From positions 17,242,001 through 17,306,000 of the forward strand of contig NC_056755.1 of the NCBI RefSeq assembly GCF_018687715.1: 64,000 nt of DNA, read 5' to 3'. Below the pieces are notes generated by a model. That model made no database searches, was not told the origin of the DNA, and saw nothing but the letters and a program-made list of their open reading frames with translations. Shown piece by piece: positions 1-11,777 of this stretch (position 1 is its first letter; each line of letters starts with the position of its first letter). Both the position numbers and the translations under genes were made by a program. This DNA is from Carya illinoinensis. Lineage: Eukaryota; Streptophyta; Magnoliopsida; Fagales; Juglandaceae.

Positions 1-194
1 CAACCTGGCTATGATTTTAGACAATGTGTATTTGTAATAATCAACATGTTCTGTCAGTTTTTCTTATTATATTGTTTTCCATCAACATGTAATGAGTACT
101 TTACCTAGGTGTCTCTCATGTATACTACTTGTGTATAGGGGTTGCACCATTGCACTTATTAATAAAATCTTCTTACTTAAAAAATAAATAAAGG
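1..194 (+). repeat. LINE 3' end (3' UTR and A-rich tail)
   Basis: The segment runs from the window edge to an A-rich end (about 178-194). It has the look of a plant LINE 3' UTR: a 'tgtctctcatgtatactac' stretch, then a T-rich part with 'cttcttac' just before the A-rich tail. The reverse complement of a related end is at 62755-63034, where it is attached to a decayed RNase H reading frame, which supports the assignment. The rest of the LINE is outside the window. Confidence 0.55.
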
Positions 195-1728
195 GAAACT
201 CAATATCAGAACGTATTTAGAGAAGTTCTTTTTAGTGACTAATAGTACTGTCTTGAGGCTATTGGAAATTGGACCAGTTTATCATGTTTAAGATGAGATT
301 TTGTCTTCTCCCTCTAATTCTAAAATGTGTATAGAGAAGTTCTGGAAAAATATGTAAATCAATAGAGTACAGAACTTAATTACAAACAGAACAAAGGACA
401 AAGGTTAAACCACACTATACCTTCCACATCAGGTTCTTTGGATGAGTAACTGATGGCTAGCAAAATGAGGAGTACTTGATGTCTGATGTAGCCAAATTCA
501 TGAAAGGATCAAATGAAGTCATGACTTCCTATAATAACAAACCATTACTCAAAACCATGAGAATGAAAGTTACTGGTTAGTCACATATAGTGTGGGATAA
601 AAAATGGAAGAAAATGCAAAAGAGGAGAATGTAGAAGAGCTTGGAAACATCAAAATAGATATAGAAATATAAGGGACACAAACTGCAGCTAGTAAAGGAA
701 AAAAAAAAAAATTGAATTATCTAATTTATTTCATTAATTTCATATTTCTAGATACTATATATGCATGTGAAACTACAAAATTTATTATTTCAACCCAAAT
801 TATCTTAGCTGATAATTACTAACACATACCCAACAAAAAATGGTATAATCACCAATATATATATAAATGGAGGCATTCAAATTATATGGGACAAAGACAT
901 GCACTTAAAATTTGCAGCAATTGATACATTTCTAGACTTAGAGGCCCTGGGACAAGTTTTGAAAAATATCTACCTTTATAACTGAAAAAAGTAAGACTCT
1001 AACTTCTATGGGACATGTTTATGACAATATCAAGACTCAAGGTATTGCAACCAAAAAAGAGATGAAGTTAGAAACTAGTACGAACAATAATCGGTTAAGT
1101 GCGTAGAAAGCTTCTAGAGAACCTATGGTGAACGAAAAATCAAGAGTAAGCATGCATGCACCATAAAACTTGTGACAAAAAGGTCATTATTCTCAACTTA
1201 TTTTTCTTAGGCTTTATGTGTAACACTGAGTATAGATTTTCTAACAAAAAGCTAAAATAGAAAACTAACAACTAAAAATTGCCAAGATAACGTGCGAAAG
1301 TAAAATCAATTGACCCTTAATCACCAAACATGCAATAAGCTAGATAATTATTTAATATATATGAGGGTTCTTTCTTTTCTCTTGGACATTTGATCCTTAA
1401 TAGCCTTCAAATCAATAAATGAAAGAGAGTTACTAAAATCATGTTAAGTTTAAACGTGATTTTCATAAATTACTGTTTATGTTGCCTTTTGTCAAGATAA
1501 TGAAAGGCCAACCCAATTAGCCTTTGAAATTTCCCAATAACTAGCCGAACCCAATCTTAAAATCCAAGCCCATAATTTTTTCTTCTTTTATATTCTTTCT
1601 GAAAGCCCATAGTTATAAAGCAGTCCATGCTGAAGAACATAAAGAATAGAAAAAAATAATTAAAAAAATGTGCGAAACAGACCAAGGTGAATGCCTATAG
1701 GCTACATATTTGACTTCACTTGGCCTCC
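195..1728. other. AT-rich intergenic DNA, no gene seen
   Basis: About 1.5 kb with stops in all frames and many homopolymer runs (an A run at 700-711, short AT runs near 860). I see no coding region, structural RNA or clear transposon end. Confidence 0.6.
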
Positions 1729-1905
1729 GTTTGGATAATGAAATTATTTCATCTCATTATTATAAGTTTTTCAAATTTCAACATAAAATATAATAAACAA
1801 TTTAATTTTTTCAAATATCAAAATAATAATAATATTAAAAAATAATATTTTATTCAACTTTTAACTTTTATCTAAAACCGTCTCATATTATCTTATTATC
1901 CAAAC
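1729..1905. mobile_element. Small TIR element (MITE), family 1
   Basis: About 177 bp with inverted ends: it opens with GTTTGGATAATGAAATTATT and closes with TTATCTTATTATCCAAAC. The interior is AT-rich with the phrase 'aaaatataataaacaa'. A relative in the opposite orientation lies at 43628-43858. The form (short, non-coding, TIR-bounded, multicopy) is that of a MITE. I could not fix the target duplication, so the superfamily is open. Confidence 0.65.
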
Positions 1906-2136
1906 TACAATCTCCCTTCTAATTCTTCATCATCTCATGTAACGCAATGCACACATATGACTCTATCCCAGTGTTACTCAAACATTGTCGAGGTTGTTGT
2001 TCTTCTGCAATATGATCTAGGGTTTGTCAAATGCTAGGAATTATACCTGAATACATTGTAGATTGGATTGGAAATTACTTCTCCAAATTTATGGAATGTA
2101 GGGATTTGAGTAAAATACAAGATAAAAAATTATGAA
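1906..2136. other. Spacer, no feature seen
   Basis: AT-rich DNA between two small TIR elements. No coding or RNA signal was recognised. Confidence 0.5.
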
Positions 2137-2307
2137 TAATACTATATACAGTCGTGGAGTGTGTTAACATCAAGTAAACATTTTGAAAAAAAGTGAGATC
2201 CACTATTTAAAAAATTAGTTTCTTTTTTTTGTGTAAGACTCACGTTTTTACACTTTTTTAAAGAGATTGTTTGGCGCTTGCACACTCTACAACTGCAAAT
2301 ATCATTT
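2137..2307. mobile_element. Small TIR element (MITE), family 2
   Basis: About 170 bp with imperfect inverted ends: 'tatacagtcgtggagtgtg' on the left, 'gcacactctacaactgc' on the right. The interior carries 'aaaaagtgagatccacta'. A second copy with the same architecture is at 55248-55413, where it sits inside another transposon. Confidence 0.6.
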
Positions 2308-2598
2308 TAAAAAATTAGTCAAGTTGTGGTGATTGTATATTTCTGCCAATCAAAGAAAATTGATCTAATGGGCAATGAAAGTCTTATGTGTTTTTCGTTT
2401 AGTCGGATAAAGAAAATTAATTAGTAATGCATGGGTCAAATATCAAGTTTTTCATAACAAATGGGACTATATCTATAAAAGAGGGTATCTTAATCGGGAC
2501 AAAGCACATGGGGTTATTGGCCAAATTTCTTTTCGTTTATATAAATATAATTGTGGCAACAATCATACATGAATTTTAGGTTTAATTGCATTGTTACA

Positions 2599-2910
2599 AC
2601 TTGAGTTTTCACATTTTTAAAAATCAAGTATTAGATTTTCAGCTATTGCAAAATTGATGCTTACATTTTAAAAATTTCGCAATTAAGTACATTCTTCAAT
2701 GTCCCATTAGAGATTTAACAAAGGATTTCCATGTTGCATGCTAATGCCACGTGTCAATCCTCAAGTGGCTATGGCAACAATATTATTAGCTAATCAAAGA
2801 TTGCACGTGACATACTAATAACACATGGCTAGTTTTTTGTAGTTGATGAATCAATTTTGTGAAAGTTGGAAACCTAACACTCAATTTGTCAAATCATGAA
2901 AACCCCAAGT
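2599..2910. mobile_element. Long-TIR palindromic element (MITE), family 3
   Basis: A 312-bp sequence whose first and last ~60 bp are imperfect reverse complements: the left starts 'acttgagttttcac' and the right ends 'gaaaaccccaagt', with a matching 'caaaattgat' further in. The inner part also folds back. Each inner half carries a CACGTG hexamer (near 2749 and 2806), so the element could form one long hairpin. No ORF. Target duplication not resolved. Confidence 0.6.
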
Positions 2911-3310
2911 ATTGATTTTACAATTAATTCTTTGTTCTGCATGATTTTTTAATGTTGAACTATGCAATGAAGAAACATTTTTATGATCCCTTTTGTATTT
3001 TCAACTATCTAACCAAGAACAGCACCAAATGACTCCTTGTTTTTGTTCTTCATTTACAACTTGTAATAGATTGATAGGGTCCTCGGTCGAGATTCTAAAC
3101 ACCAAGTTGCCGTGCCTCTCCTTGTTCCTTGATGACTGATGTGAACTACCATTTGCTTGACTATGATGGTTATGGGTGGTGTTGGCTGAACTCGTATGAA
3201 TGATAAAAGGCTGATGGTGAGTGAAATTCTAGTGATTGGGCATGCATGAATGCATGTGCAGTGGCTGAGTGGGCTAAAATGATTGAGTGGAATAAGGTGG
3301 TTAAGTGGCT

Positions 3311-3460
3311 GGCTGGTCAAGTCAGGCACACGTGTCTCCTGCTGGTGGGCTGACCAAATCAAGCACACAGGTGTCTCATGATGGTGGGCTGACCAAGTTA
3401 GGCACAGGTGTCGCTTGTTGGTGAGCTGACCAAGTCAAGCACAGGTGTCTTCTGATGATG
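3311..3460. repeat. Four tandem copies of a 37-39 bp unit
   Basis: Units at 3311-3347, 3348-3386, 3387-3423 and 3424-3460 share the pattern ggctgaccaagt-aagcacaggtgtct. They lie inside the solo LTR and have diverged from one another. Frames read through them have no family resemblance. Confidence 0.75.
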
Positions 3461-4260
3461 AAGCACACATGGCTATGAGTGGTTTTTATGGGTTGGTCGA
3501 GTGGGTGGTGGCTAAGTGGTTTAAGGTGTGGTTGGTTACTACCTACAAAGTAGGATAACGGTTATGCCTAGACAGGTAGCAATGGCTGAGCGAGTGGCTT
3601 GGGTGTTGGGCAGTAACTGTCAGCTTGTCCCCTGACCTTACTCCAGATTCGACCAGGGTGGCCTGGTGCAGACCAGATGTCCTTCAATGACAACTCGTGG
3701 CTGCCTTATGCGATGCCCACTCGAGCAATGCAAAATGATCAGCAAGCAAATGTGAATGCAATGCAATAACACAATCCACAATGCTGAAATACCTCAACAA
3801 TGCATTAATGAAAGGAAAACAATAAAAAGCATAGGTTACCCTAATTCACGAATTGCACAGGGTGAGTCTTCTCCTTTGGGATTCATGGATTGCACCCAAT
3901 AGAGCCTAAGTGACAAAGCACCAAAGTGTCTATGGGTTTACAAGCCAGTTCAAAGATAAAAACTAACTGATGGCCTAGTGCCTTACTTATACTAGAAAGC
4001 AATTAAAATGATTACAAAGGAAAATGGTTGCTAGATCCATGCCTCCTACTTAAGGTCTCATGCTATCAATGGCCCATGGGTGGCCTGGATGAACTCACAG
4101 CATAGGCTGCTTGCTTGTGTGCGTGGGTCTTCAGGTTGGCCTGTCGGGTTAGCCTTGGCTGGTCCTTGGTCCTTACATATGTGGCCCAGGTTGTGTGGGC
4201 TAGGCACCATTGGTGAGTCGTTGGGTTGGACCGTGGTGGGCTCAAGCAAGACAGGCTACT

Positions 4261-4397
4261 GCATGGCTCAGGCCAGTGGGCTTGGGCGTTGGTCTGCATG
4301 GCCCAGGCTGATAGGGCCTGGGCGTTGATTAGCATGGCCCAAGCCAAGGCCAGGGCGTTGAGCAGTAAGGCCCTAGCCAACGCCAGGGCATTGAGTG
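4261..4397. repeat. Four tandem copies of a 33-36 bp GC-rich unit
   Basis: Units start near 4261, 4296, 4332 and 4365. Each has a gcatggccca-like start, a gccagggc core and a gcgttga-like end. The array explains the open frames on both strands here. Confidence 0.7.
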
Positions 4398-4921
4398 GCA
4401 TGCCAGCATGCGTGAGTCTACTGGGCAGCCACATCGTCAATTACAACATGGGCGTGCATGCCTGTAGTGCACTGGCGCCTAGTCCATGCATGGGAGTTGT
4501 GCCTGCGCACAGGCCATGCATGCGCAGTGTGTGTGTGTAGCCCATGCGTGCATGCTGCGCACGCACACTAGGCGTGCTTACAGTCTAGCTGTGTGCTAAG
4601 CATGGTGTGACAACCTCGCTTGCGTGCCCGCGTTGACTGTTCGTTGCCTAATAGAGGGTGACCGTGGCCTAGCATTCACTAAGGGCTCAGTCTGTGGGCA
4701 ATCAAGCGACGCCAATAGTGCTGCTGACGTGCTATCTAGGCATGGGAGGGTGCTGACCAAGGCATGGCCCGTGACCTCCTACCTTGGGGTTTTGACATAG
4801 ATCCACTTTCTAAGATAATCTTCCTTAATCATAAGTTGTAACAGCACTCCTATTGCTTCAGAAGATACCAATTCTAGTTGATAACCTAATTCTCATAATA
4901 TGTTGTGACTCTGAATTCTAG

Positions 4922-6229
4922 TTTTTTTTTTTACTATATCTATGGCCACATTCCAAGTTGCTATGCACCATCCCAACCCCTTCTGACTTACTCCAGTGCA
5001 TATTCCTCGTCATGTTGGGCATCTGCAATTCGTAATTCTCATTGTACTAAGCATTCTTAAGTTGCTCATCCATCTTTAACATCAAGTACGTACCGTCGTG
5101 TTTCTTCTCCACCAAATCAATTTTGCCACAACTAAAGCCAATTCAACATCTTTAACATCAAACTTTTCACTCAAATATGTTATGAGTTTTGCACAAAACA
5201 TCAAATTTGCATGTACCTATTTATAGTTTTTTGGTTGCAAGAACTCTACGTCTTTTGCGCTGGGCATGACCATAAAACATAGGTGATAGACTCCATCTCT
5301 AGCTAGCATATTAGGCATCTTGGTTTGAATGTTATTTTCCTTTTCGGTAAATTTAACTTTGTAGAAAAGCCATCCATACATGCTTTCCATAAGAAGGTTT
5401 TTGTAAAATTCGATCGGCACACCCATATTCCATATCCCCCTCCATAAGTATTGGTTATTCCTTTGCTTGATGATCAATCATTCTCTCTATCAATATACTT
5501 CTGACGATGATAAGCACTTCTAACAGTAAAGTCTCCAGTTGATGAGGCTCCCCATATCTACTAATTATCATCCATTTTGGAGTAAAGTTGTAAGTAGCTG
5601 AAGGACCTCATCTATGTCAAGAACTGCCTGCACCAGCTCCGTGTTCCACTATTTTGTTGTTGGATCGATTAATTCTGAGACATAAATCTGAATTTAATAT
5701 TTAATATTTATAAAAGTTTTGTTCATATCCTTTAAGTATTTTTCGGTGTTGATGCATTCATCCCAATTTCTTTGGCAAAAACATGCGGCACAGCCATATG
5801 GCACTAATGACTTAACTAGCACCATCCTATTAAAAGCAATTTATATTTCTTCTCTTGAATATTCTTCCTATAGCCTTGAATTCATCTTCTTTATAATTTG
5901 AGTCTCCATTGGTGATAGACATGCTGTATACAATTCTAAGAGGCCTACATAAATTAATAGATTTTGATAGTTATCAATAAAGGTGTTGCTAACACGATCC
6001 TCTATTGAATGATGGGCTCCATTCTCATCAATTATTTTTTTTATTTGATTCATTATTCAACTTTGGGTAGCACATTTAAAAAAAAAATACAGTGTGCTTG
6101 TTCCCATTTTGCAGCAAAACCAATTGTCTTCTCTATTTCCATTCATCTCTTCTTTCTTCTTCTAAAACTTTATCCACCTTGATCTAGAATGCTCTTCTTC
6201 CCTCTTGTACATTGGCATAAGTTATATCC
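4922..6229 (-). pseudogene. Decayed LINE, 3' half (minus strand)
   Basis: The reverse strand carries a decayed plant LINE. At about 6050-6200 the three frames together show the endonuclease-to-RT linker, with motifs such as LEEEE, QNGNKHT and DENGAHHS. At 5750-5900 is the start of the RT domain, with an EEIYIAFNRM stretch that matches the usual EE-I-A-L-NRM pattern of plant LINE RTs. The conserved FADD region is not found, so the central RT is missing or unreadable. A T run at 4922-4932 is a plausible poly(A) tail. The upstream half of this LINE is at 29885-32720, separated by the inserted LTR element. Stops and frameshifts are many. Confidence 0.55.
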
Positions 6230-6623
6230 TGTAACACACCCGGCATTTGATAAAAGAATTCTTATATAATCTATTGAGGGGAGCTCTTCCAAAAAGGTGA
6301 GAGGGAAAATGAGAGAGATCAAAAATAAGAAAATTCTTTCACATTCAAAATAATTCCTTACACTATCCAACTCAATACATATAAAGACCCTATTGAACGC
6401 TAAATAGAGGCCATGACCTTTTAAGTCCAAACTAATAATAATTACACAAGATATAAGCAACTAGGCTTAACTAACACAACCCTAGTCCATAAAAAGAAAT
6501 ATAATAAAACTAAGTACACCCGAGCTCATATAAGCCCTGAGCTCAACCCTCTAATCTTTATCACCCCAAACCAAAGCCCATAATGAGTTCAGTTTGAACT
6601 TGTAGATGTACTGAAGTGTGACA
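6230..6623 (-). mobile_element. 3' LTR of a minus-strand LTR retrotransposon
   Basis: A 394-bp LTR reading TGTAACACACCC...GTGTGACA on the + strand, which is TGTCACAC...TGTTACA on the element strand. Its left flank is TATCC (6225-6229) and its right flank is a purine tract on the element strand (6624-6637). It is therefore the 3' LTR, and the element body extends to the right. The partner LTR is 20980-29884, with TATCC on its right (29885-29889). The two share long blocks (atccaactcaatacatata, gctaaatagaggccat, gatataagcaact) but are clearly diverged, roughly a fifth different by eye, so the insertion is old. Confidence 0.8.
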
Positions 6624-6637
6624 AACATTCCCCCTCC
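6624..6637 (-). other. Polypurine tract of the minus-strand LTR element
   Basis: On the minus strand this reads GGAGGGGGAATGTT, directly before the TG of the 3' LTR. That is the position and composition of the plus-strand primer of LTR retrotransposons. Confidence 0.65.
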
Positions 6638-9071
6638 AAAGCACTTTGCCCACAAGGTATGGGTAGGCTTCTTGATCCTGGAAGAACACCTTGTTTCCTA
6701 CCAGCATGCAATCTTACTTTTAACATCATTGCCACCCATCACATCACAGTACTCAAATGATAAACAAGAACTCATAGGGTGCTTATTAGCAAGGATCCAC
6801 TAATGCTTTTCTGCAACTTCGATTGAAAAGACCCATGAGAGAACCAAAATTGGTGCCAAAACCAGACCTTGCCCTTTCAAAGCCCAAGGAACCTATAAAG
6901 TCATTTGCCACACATTCTTCAACTACAAAATGTTCTGCCCAATTACCCTATAACCAGTACTCTCATTGCCTTCCATCTCAAAGAATTCTTTACACCAAAA
7001 CATCAAAACCACACAACTCTTAATTGATATTTCCATGAACAACTAAGGCACAATTTCCACCCCTTTTTGTCAAGTTTGTTATCTCCATGGTGTAGATTAA
7101 AGATACTGATGACAATGTAAGCCACCACCATCCGATAGCTCTAAGGAGGAGAAATGGATCAAGTTGTTCACTTTGGGTTCTCATGGAAACAACATACTCA
7201 TAAGTTGTACTACCTTTTCAAATTAGGCTAATGTAGAAAAAGAATAGTTCTCCCAAAGGCACAGTAGCTAGAAGAGAAATAACTGTATAAGTAGCCAAAG
7301 ACCTAACAACACTAAGTCCCCATAGTGCTTGATAAGTACTCTTAATCTTAGTAACATAGATGTGAATTACAAATAAAGACAAACCCAACCCACTAGCATC
7401 AACTGTGTAAAACATATCAAGATTTTTCTTAATAATATTACTTAACGGAGAGTTTACAAGTAAAAGGGAAGCTAATGCAGCAACAACAAACGGCGAGACA
7501 GTGGCCTCCAACATCTCTTTGTATAAAACAACCTCTCAAACATTGGAGTAACCAATAGTCCAAGGGCCATAAATTCCATGATAAACCACTCAACCTCTAT
7601 TGAACACACTTCTCTTAGAAAGCAACAACAGACACAACTGTACAGACAAATTAATCCTAGCAAAACACACGTGGGATAGAATGTTTGGAAACAACCAACA
7701 CTCTTATCCGGCCTTTCATCAAACACCTTATGAGTTGTGCTCAAGTCTTTAATTCCTTTTACATCAACCATCCCAATTCTCTCATCAAACCCACTCTCCA
7801 AATGTCCAAACTCCACAAGCATAGTCCCTTCAAGATTGTTGTTGTCAAGACCCAAGTAATATAGATTTCTCAAATGCACGCCCATTTTTAGATTAAGCTC
7901 CATAAGAAGATTGGAAGATAAGAGAAGGCTTGGCTTAAACCCGTTCCATTCCTATCAAACATAGGTATAGGTATTTTTCTAGCATGGAAATCACAAGTAG
8001 ATGCACGACATAGATGCAACCCACTAGGCGTGCCACAAGACCATACCCTAAGAATTCCCAAATTAACTAGCATTTCTTCACTAACCTCACCTGTATTTGC
8101 ATCTCCTTTTTTGACCTAACAATTTTGTTTTGCAACTTGGAAATTAGGCCTCAAAATACTTTTCACCAAGGGAAGAAAAACAAATGGAGGACTTACCAAT
8201 GGAAGAAAAACAATGGAAGGCTCCATGATTCTAGCCAGTAAAACCTTTTCAATTTCAATTTCATTGCAAGCAGCATCTTAAATATTGATGGGTAAGGTTG
8301 GCATGGCCTTGTTACCACACAATATTTTCCATACTTGAAATTCAACCTACTGCGTGGCACCTTTGATGGGAACAATAGGCATGGAGACTACCCCTTCGAT
8401 GTCCACAATCGACTTACAGCTCAACCCAATAGCTTACTTCACCATCTGGTGGCTTGTGGTGTTAGGCTACACTGTAACAACGCAGTGGATGATGAACCCT
8501 TTCTCTCTGACAAACAAGAAAGCCATGTTATTCCCAATGGCAAAGATCACCTGCGTGTCGTTGGGAAGAGAGCAAGTCATACAAATCATCATATTGAAGT
8601 TCGTATTTGCGGACGTGTTTGGAGAGGATTTTCATGCGCTGAGCCGTGAGCTAGTTCCTCTTTGGGTCCAAATGTGTCTATAGAAACAAAGAAATGTTTC
8701 CTTGGAGGTGGAGGGGACAGACAAGACGGCATGGGAAAGAGGGGCAAAGACCAAAGCGAGATGAAGAAAATAGTGGGGATTGAAGGAGGGTGAATGATGG
8801 TGGAGTGGGGGTGTTTGGAAATAACCATGGGGATGATGGAGTGAAGTGAAGTATAGAGCTCAAGTTAGGGTAAGAGCCATCACTTTTCTACTGAAATGAG
8901 AGAGATATGTGGGTTTAAATATTGTTTGGCTAGATTTTTGTAGTGAGGACAGAAAATCAACACCACCATTGGGTTCAAACTCCCATATGGGGTGTTGAAA
9001 GTGAGTGTTGGGATTCTAATGGTGGAGAAGGAGGTTTTACAGTGGGTGTTATGTTTTGCTCCCATGCTGAG
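6638..9071 (-). mobile_element. Internal region of the minus-strand LTR element, no pol seen
   Basis: Left part of the interior of the element bounded by the TATCC duplication. In about 2.4 kb I find no gag, protease, RT, RNase H or integrase motif on either strand, so the element looks non-autonomous, or its coding part has been lost. The rest of the interior is 20698-20979, beyond the inserted Athila-like element. A possible captured gene fragment lies at 7218-7903. Open frames at 8335-8683 and 8589-8863 overlap on both strands without recognisable domains and are left out. Confidence 0.6.
7218..7903 (-). pseudogene. Possible captured host-gene fragment with a hydrophobic segment
   Basis: Two overlapping minus-strand frames. 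The first (7903-7472, 143 codons) contains HLRNLYYLGLDNNNLEGT, which resembles one leucine-rich repeat, then a Cys-rich hydrophobic run. The second (7514-7218, 98 codons) is strongly hydrophobic, with two or three candidate membrane segments and the phrase LSLFVIHIYVT. From memory this recalls plastid or cyanobacterial DUF2301-type membrane proteins, but I cannot verify it. It lies in the same orientation as the LTR element around it, in an interior without pol genes, which is the usual setting of a captured gene piece. It could also be unrelated non-coding sequence. Confidence 0.3.
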
Positions 9072-11326
9072 TGATTGAGCTGAAATATTATATATTTTAT
9101 ATATTTAAAACCAATATATTTTAAATGCTTTGTAACATTATTATTGATTTTAGATGGAAAAAGGTTAATAAGTATAAATACGAGTTGTGATTTTTAATTG
9201 ATTAATATCATGTTTATGCTTAATTTTATAACTATAATTTAATTGGACAAAATTTCCTTACATATATAACATATTTTTGATAATCTATTTTTCCTTTTAA
9301 TTTATTTTTGAGTGTTATTTTTCTCTCCTTATTTTCAGCTATAAAATTCACATAGGATCCAGTTGGGACTTTTGACCAAAAGCGCATGCTAATTGAGTGG
9401 AAATATAAAGAAACATGCAGAAGATAAGACAAAGAGAAGGAAGGAAGCAGTGGTCTTAGGCAGCTGAAAAAGACACAAAATGAAGATGGCTTTGAACATA
9501 AAAGAACTTTTGGCAGGAAGGAATCACGGAGACACGTTGAAAGTGGGGGACGTTTACGTAAAGAAGAAAAAGAAAACTAGTTTTCGGTGGACAGCACATG
9601 AAACGTGAAAGTCATAGAAGGGGGCTGAAAGTCAAGGAGCAAGATTTGGAAAGAACATCGGTTGGAACGAAAATCTCCTTACGTTGGAATGAAAATCTTG
9701 GAGGTAGGTGCAAAAGAGAAGTTTTACGAAAAGCAAGAGAGGAAGGACGTTTGGGGAGGACTTACATGGAGGAGAGACGTTTTGACAGAAAGAAAGAGAA
9801 TAAAAACAAAAAAGTGGAGAGCTGAAAGGGGAAAGTTGGATTTACGGAAAAAGGAGGGGACAAACCAGGGAGACTTATATTTGATCGGTGAGCTCGTTGC
9901 TTTCCAGGAAGCATGAACTGAAGTACCCAAACCACCTCTCAGGTCTGCTTCGCACCATGAAGATGACAAGCCTCACTAACGACAGTTCACAGCCACGTTG
10001 GACTGCTCACTTGTGAAGCCACTGCATTCTAGCGCATCCATCTCGCACCACTTCGTTTCTTGCCTCTGCCTTTCGACGCCATAAGTAGTTTCAAGCCACC
10101 CCAACACTTCTCCTCGTTTCCAGCCACCCAAAAATAGAGGAGTGTTTTTATCAATGGAGAGAGCAAGATTAAGGACTGACGTGAAGAGGAATTTGATCTT
10201 GTTGTTTTTAAGGAGAGAGAAAGACGAAAAGGGCTGGTTTGAGTTTCGTTGGAGAGAGGAACGAAGAAAGGGTGCTGGACAAAAGAGAAAGAAGCTCTTG
10301 TTCTTTTATGTTGAAGCTGAGTTTCGGTGAAGCTCTTGTTCTTTTGCGAGAAAGGAGACTGAATGAAAAAGAAAAAGAAGCTCTCATGTTTTGGTCTTGG
10401 ATGTGAAAAGAAGAACTTACGGCAGCTTGAAGGTGTGAGAGAAACATTAGAGCACTGCACAGGCATTTTGAGTGGGAGCTTCTCTTTTGCTTGATTAAGA
10501 ACGTTGGACAACGTGGGGTACGGGAGAGAGAGTTTGACCAAACGGATAGGGAGTTTTATTTTCATTTGGTGTTCTCATCTTTTCTTCACTTTTACGTTAT
10601 GTTTTAGATTATTTTTTTTAGTTTTAATTTGTGTATTTTATTTTTCTTATGGAGAATATTTTTATAATTTTCGTAGCTCTTATGATGAACATGGTTAGCT
10701 AAATTCTTGTACTAAGGTTAGAGGTGAAGTCTAACAGTTTAGACATTGTTTTCGGATCAACATTGGAATTTATTTTGTGAGTTTGATCGATTGAAGGATT
10801 TTATTATTGGATATTTTGATTATCTATATATTTATCTTAATTCATTATGATTTTCAAATACAGTGAATGTTTTAATCATCAATCGTTCATGCTTAATAAT
10901 TAGTGATTATTTTTCTTAACCTTAAATGCTAAATTTTTCTATTAAACGAAATCATTATTCTAGTTTAATTGAAGTAAATCAATCAGAAACAATATTCTAA
11001 ATTATTAGGATCCTCGAAATCTTAGAAACAATATTCTAAATTATTAGACGGATCCTTAAAACCTTAGTCTTTCTCTATATCAATTTATTTTATCATTTTA
11101 GTTTTATTCCGTTATTTCAAAAATCTTCATCTCAATAATTTTATTTTATATTCGATCCCACGTTTCTTTTAGTATTTTATTTTCATTGTTTGAGTTTATT
11201 TTCTTTATCACATAAGTCAATCCCTGTGGATTCGACCCTATGAGGTACTACAACACTTATATACTTGTAGGTAAAACTGCATTAAATTTTTAATTCATTA
11301 GTTTGAGTCAAAGTTTAGGTGCAACA
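9072..11326 (+). repeat. 5' LTR of the Athila-like element
   Basis: About 2.25 kb, starting TGATTGAGCTGAAATATT and ending GGTGCAACA, six bases before the primer site. The start is fixed by the inverted copy, whose match ends at the same TGATTGAG (about 19851 on the other strand). The left half (9420-10460) is purine-rich on the + strand with GAAAG-type runs. The right half is AT-rich and ends in the 'ctgtggattcgaccc' segment typical of Athila/Tat LTRs. Frames on both strands in the purine-rich part are compositional. Confidence 0.75.
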
Positions 11327-11332
11327 AGTTTT

Positions 11333-11350
11333 TGGCGCCGTTCCCGGGGA
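11333..11350 (+). other. Primer binding site, tRNA-Asp type
   Basis: TGGCGCCGTTCCCGGGGA differs at one base from the TGGCGCCGTTGCCGGGGA that pairs with the 3' end of plant tRNA-Asp. It lies six bases after the LTR end, as expected for the minus-strand primer. Confidence 0.85.
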
Positions 11351-11777
11351 TTGCAACGTATGAAAATATTTTTTTTAAGAAAAAAAAATATTTTATTAAT
11401 CTTTTGCTAATTTTCTCGTATTCTTTTTGCAGGTACGATTTTTGTTATTTCGACGGAAAATGGATCAAGTAACATTGCTTTCATATTCATATCATTTGGT
11501 ATTCATATCATTTGGTAATTTTGTTCCAAAATTTTTTTATTTCACTTTCTTGCTTGTTTTGCATTTAGTTTTTAGAATAGAATATTTTAGGTGGTGCATG
11601 CATTAAATAATTTTGAGACCTGTCCATACCGTTTAGTTTTTGAATGTGCTTGAGCCTCTACGATGAATGATCTCGTGACAACGTGATCAAATTGGTAAAT
11701 TGAGAAAATAGGAAATTGTTTTAAAAGAATTGGTTGATAAGTTGTTTGGTAATTTCAAAAATTCTCATTCTAATATC

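Larger units (their letters stand above)
3072..4797. mobile_element. Solo LTR, 1.73 kb, target duplication TAGAT
   Basis: The block starts TGATAGGGTCCTCGG and ends GGGGTTTTGACA, so it has TG...CA ends. It is flanked on both sides by TAGAT (3067-3071 and 4798-4802), the 5-bp duplication expected of LTR retrotransposon integration. There is no internal region, so it is read as a solo LTR. It is related to the solo LTR at 22577-23832: similar starts (ctcggtc, then a ctaaacac phrase) and a shared inner section (gggattca...ggattgcaccca here, gggattcacacgggttgcaccca there). The right third (about 4060-4790) is GC-rich and low in complexity, unlike its AT-rich surroundings. Open frames in it are compositional and are not called as genes. 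Confidence 0.75.

Noticed and set aside
3054..4540. Open frames of 60-124 codons on both strands
   Set aside because: They overlap each other in the GC-rich and tandem-repeat parts of a solo LTR, have repetitive composition and match no family I know.
9598..10565. Several frames on both strands, up to 178 codons
   Set aside because: All lie in the purine-rich half of the LTR and recur, disrupted, in the other LTR copies. No domain.
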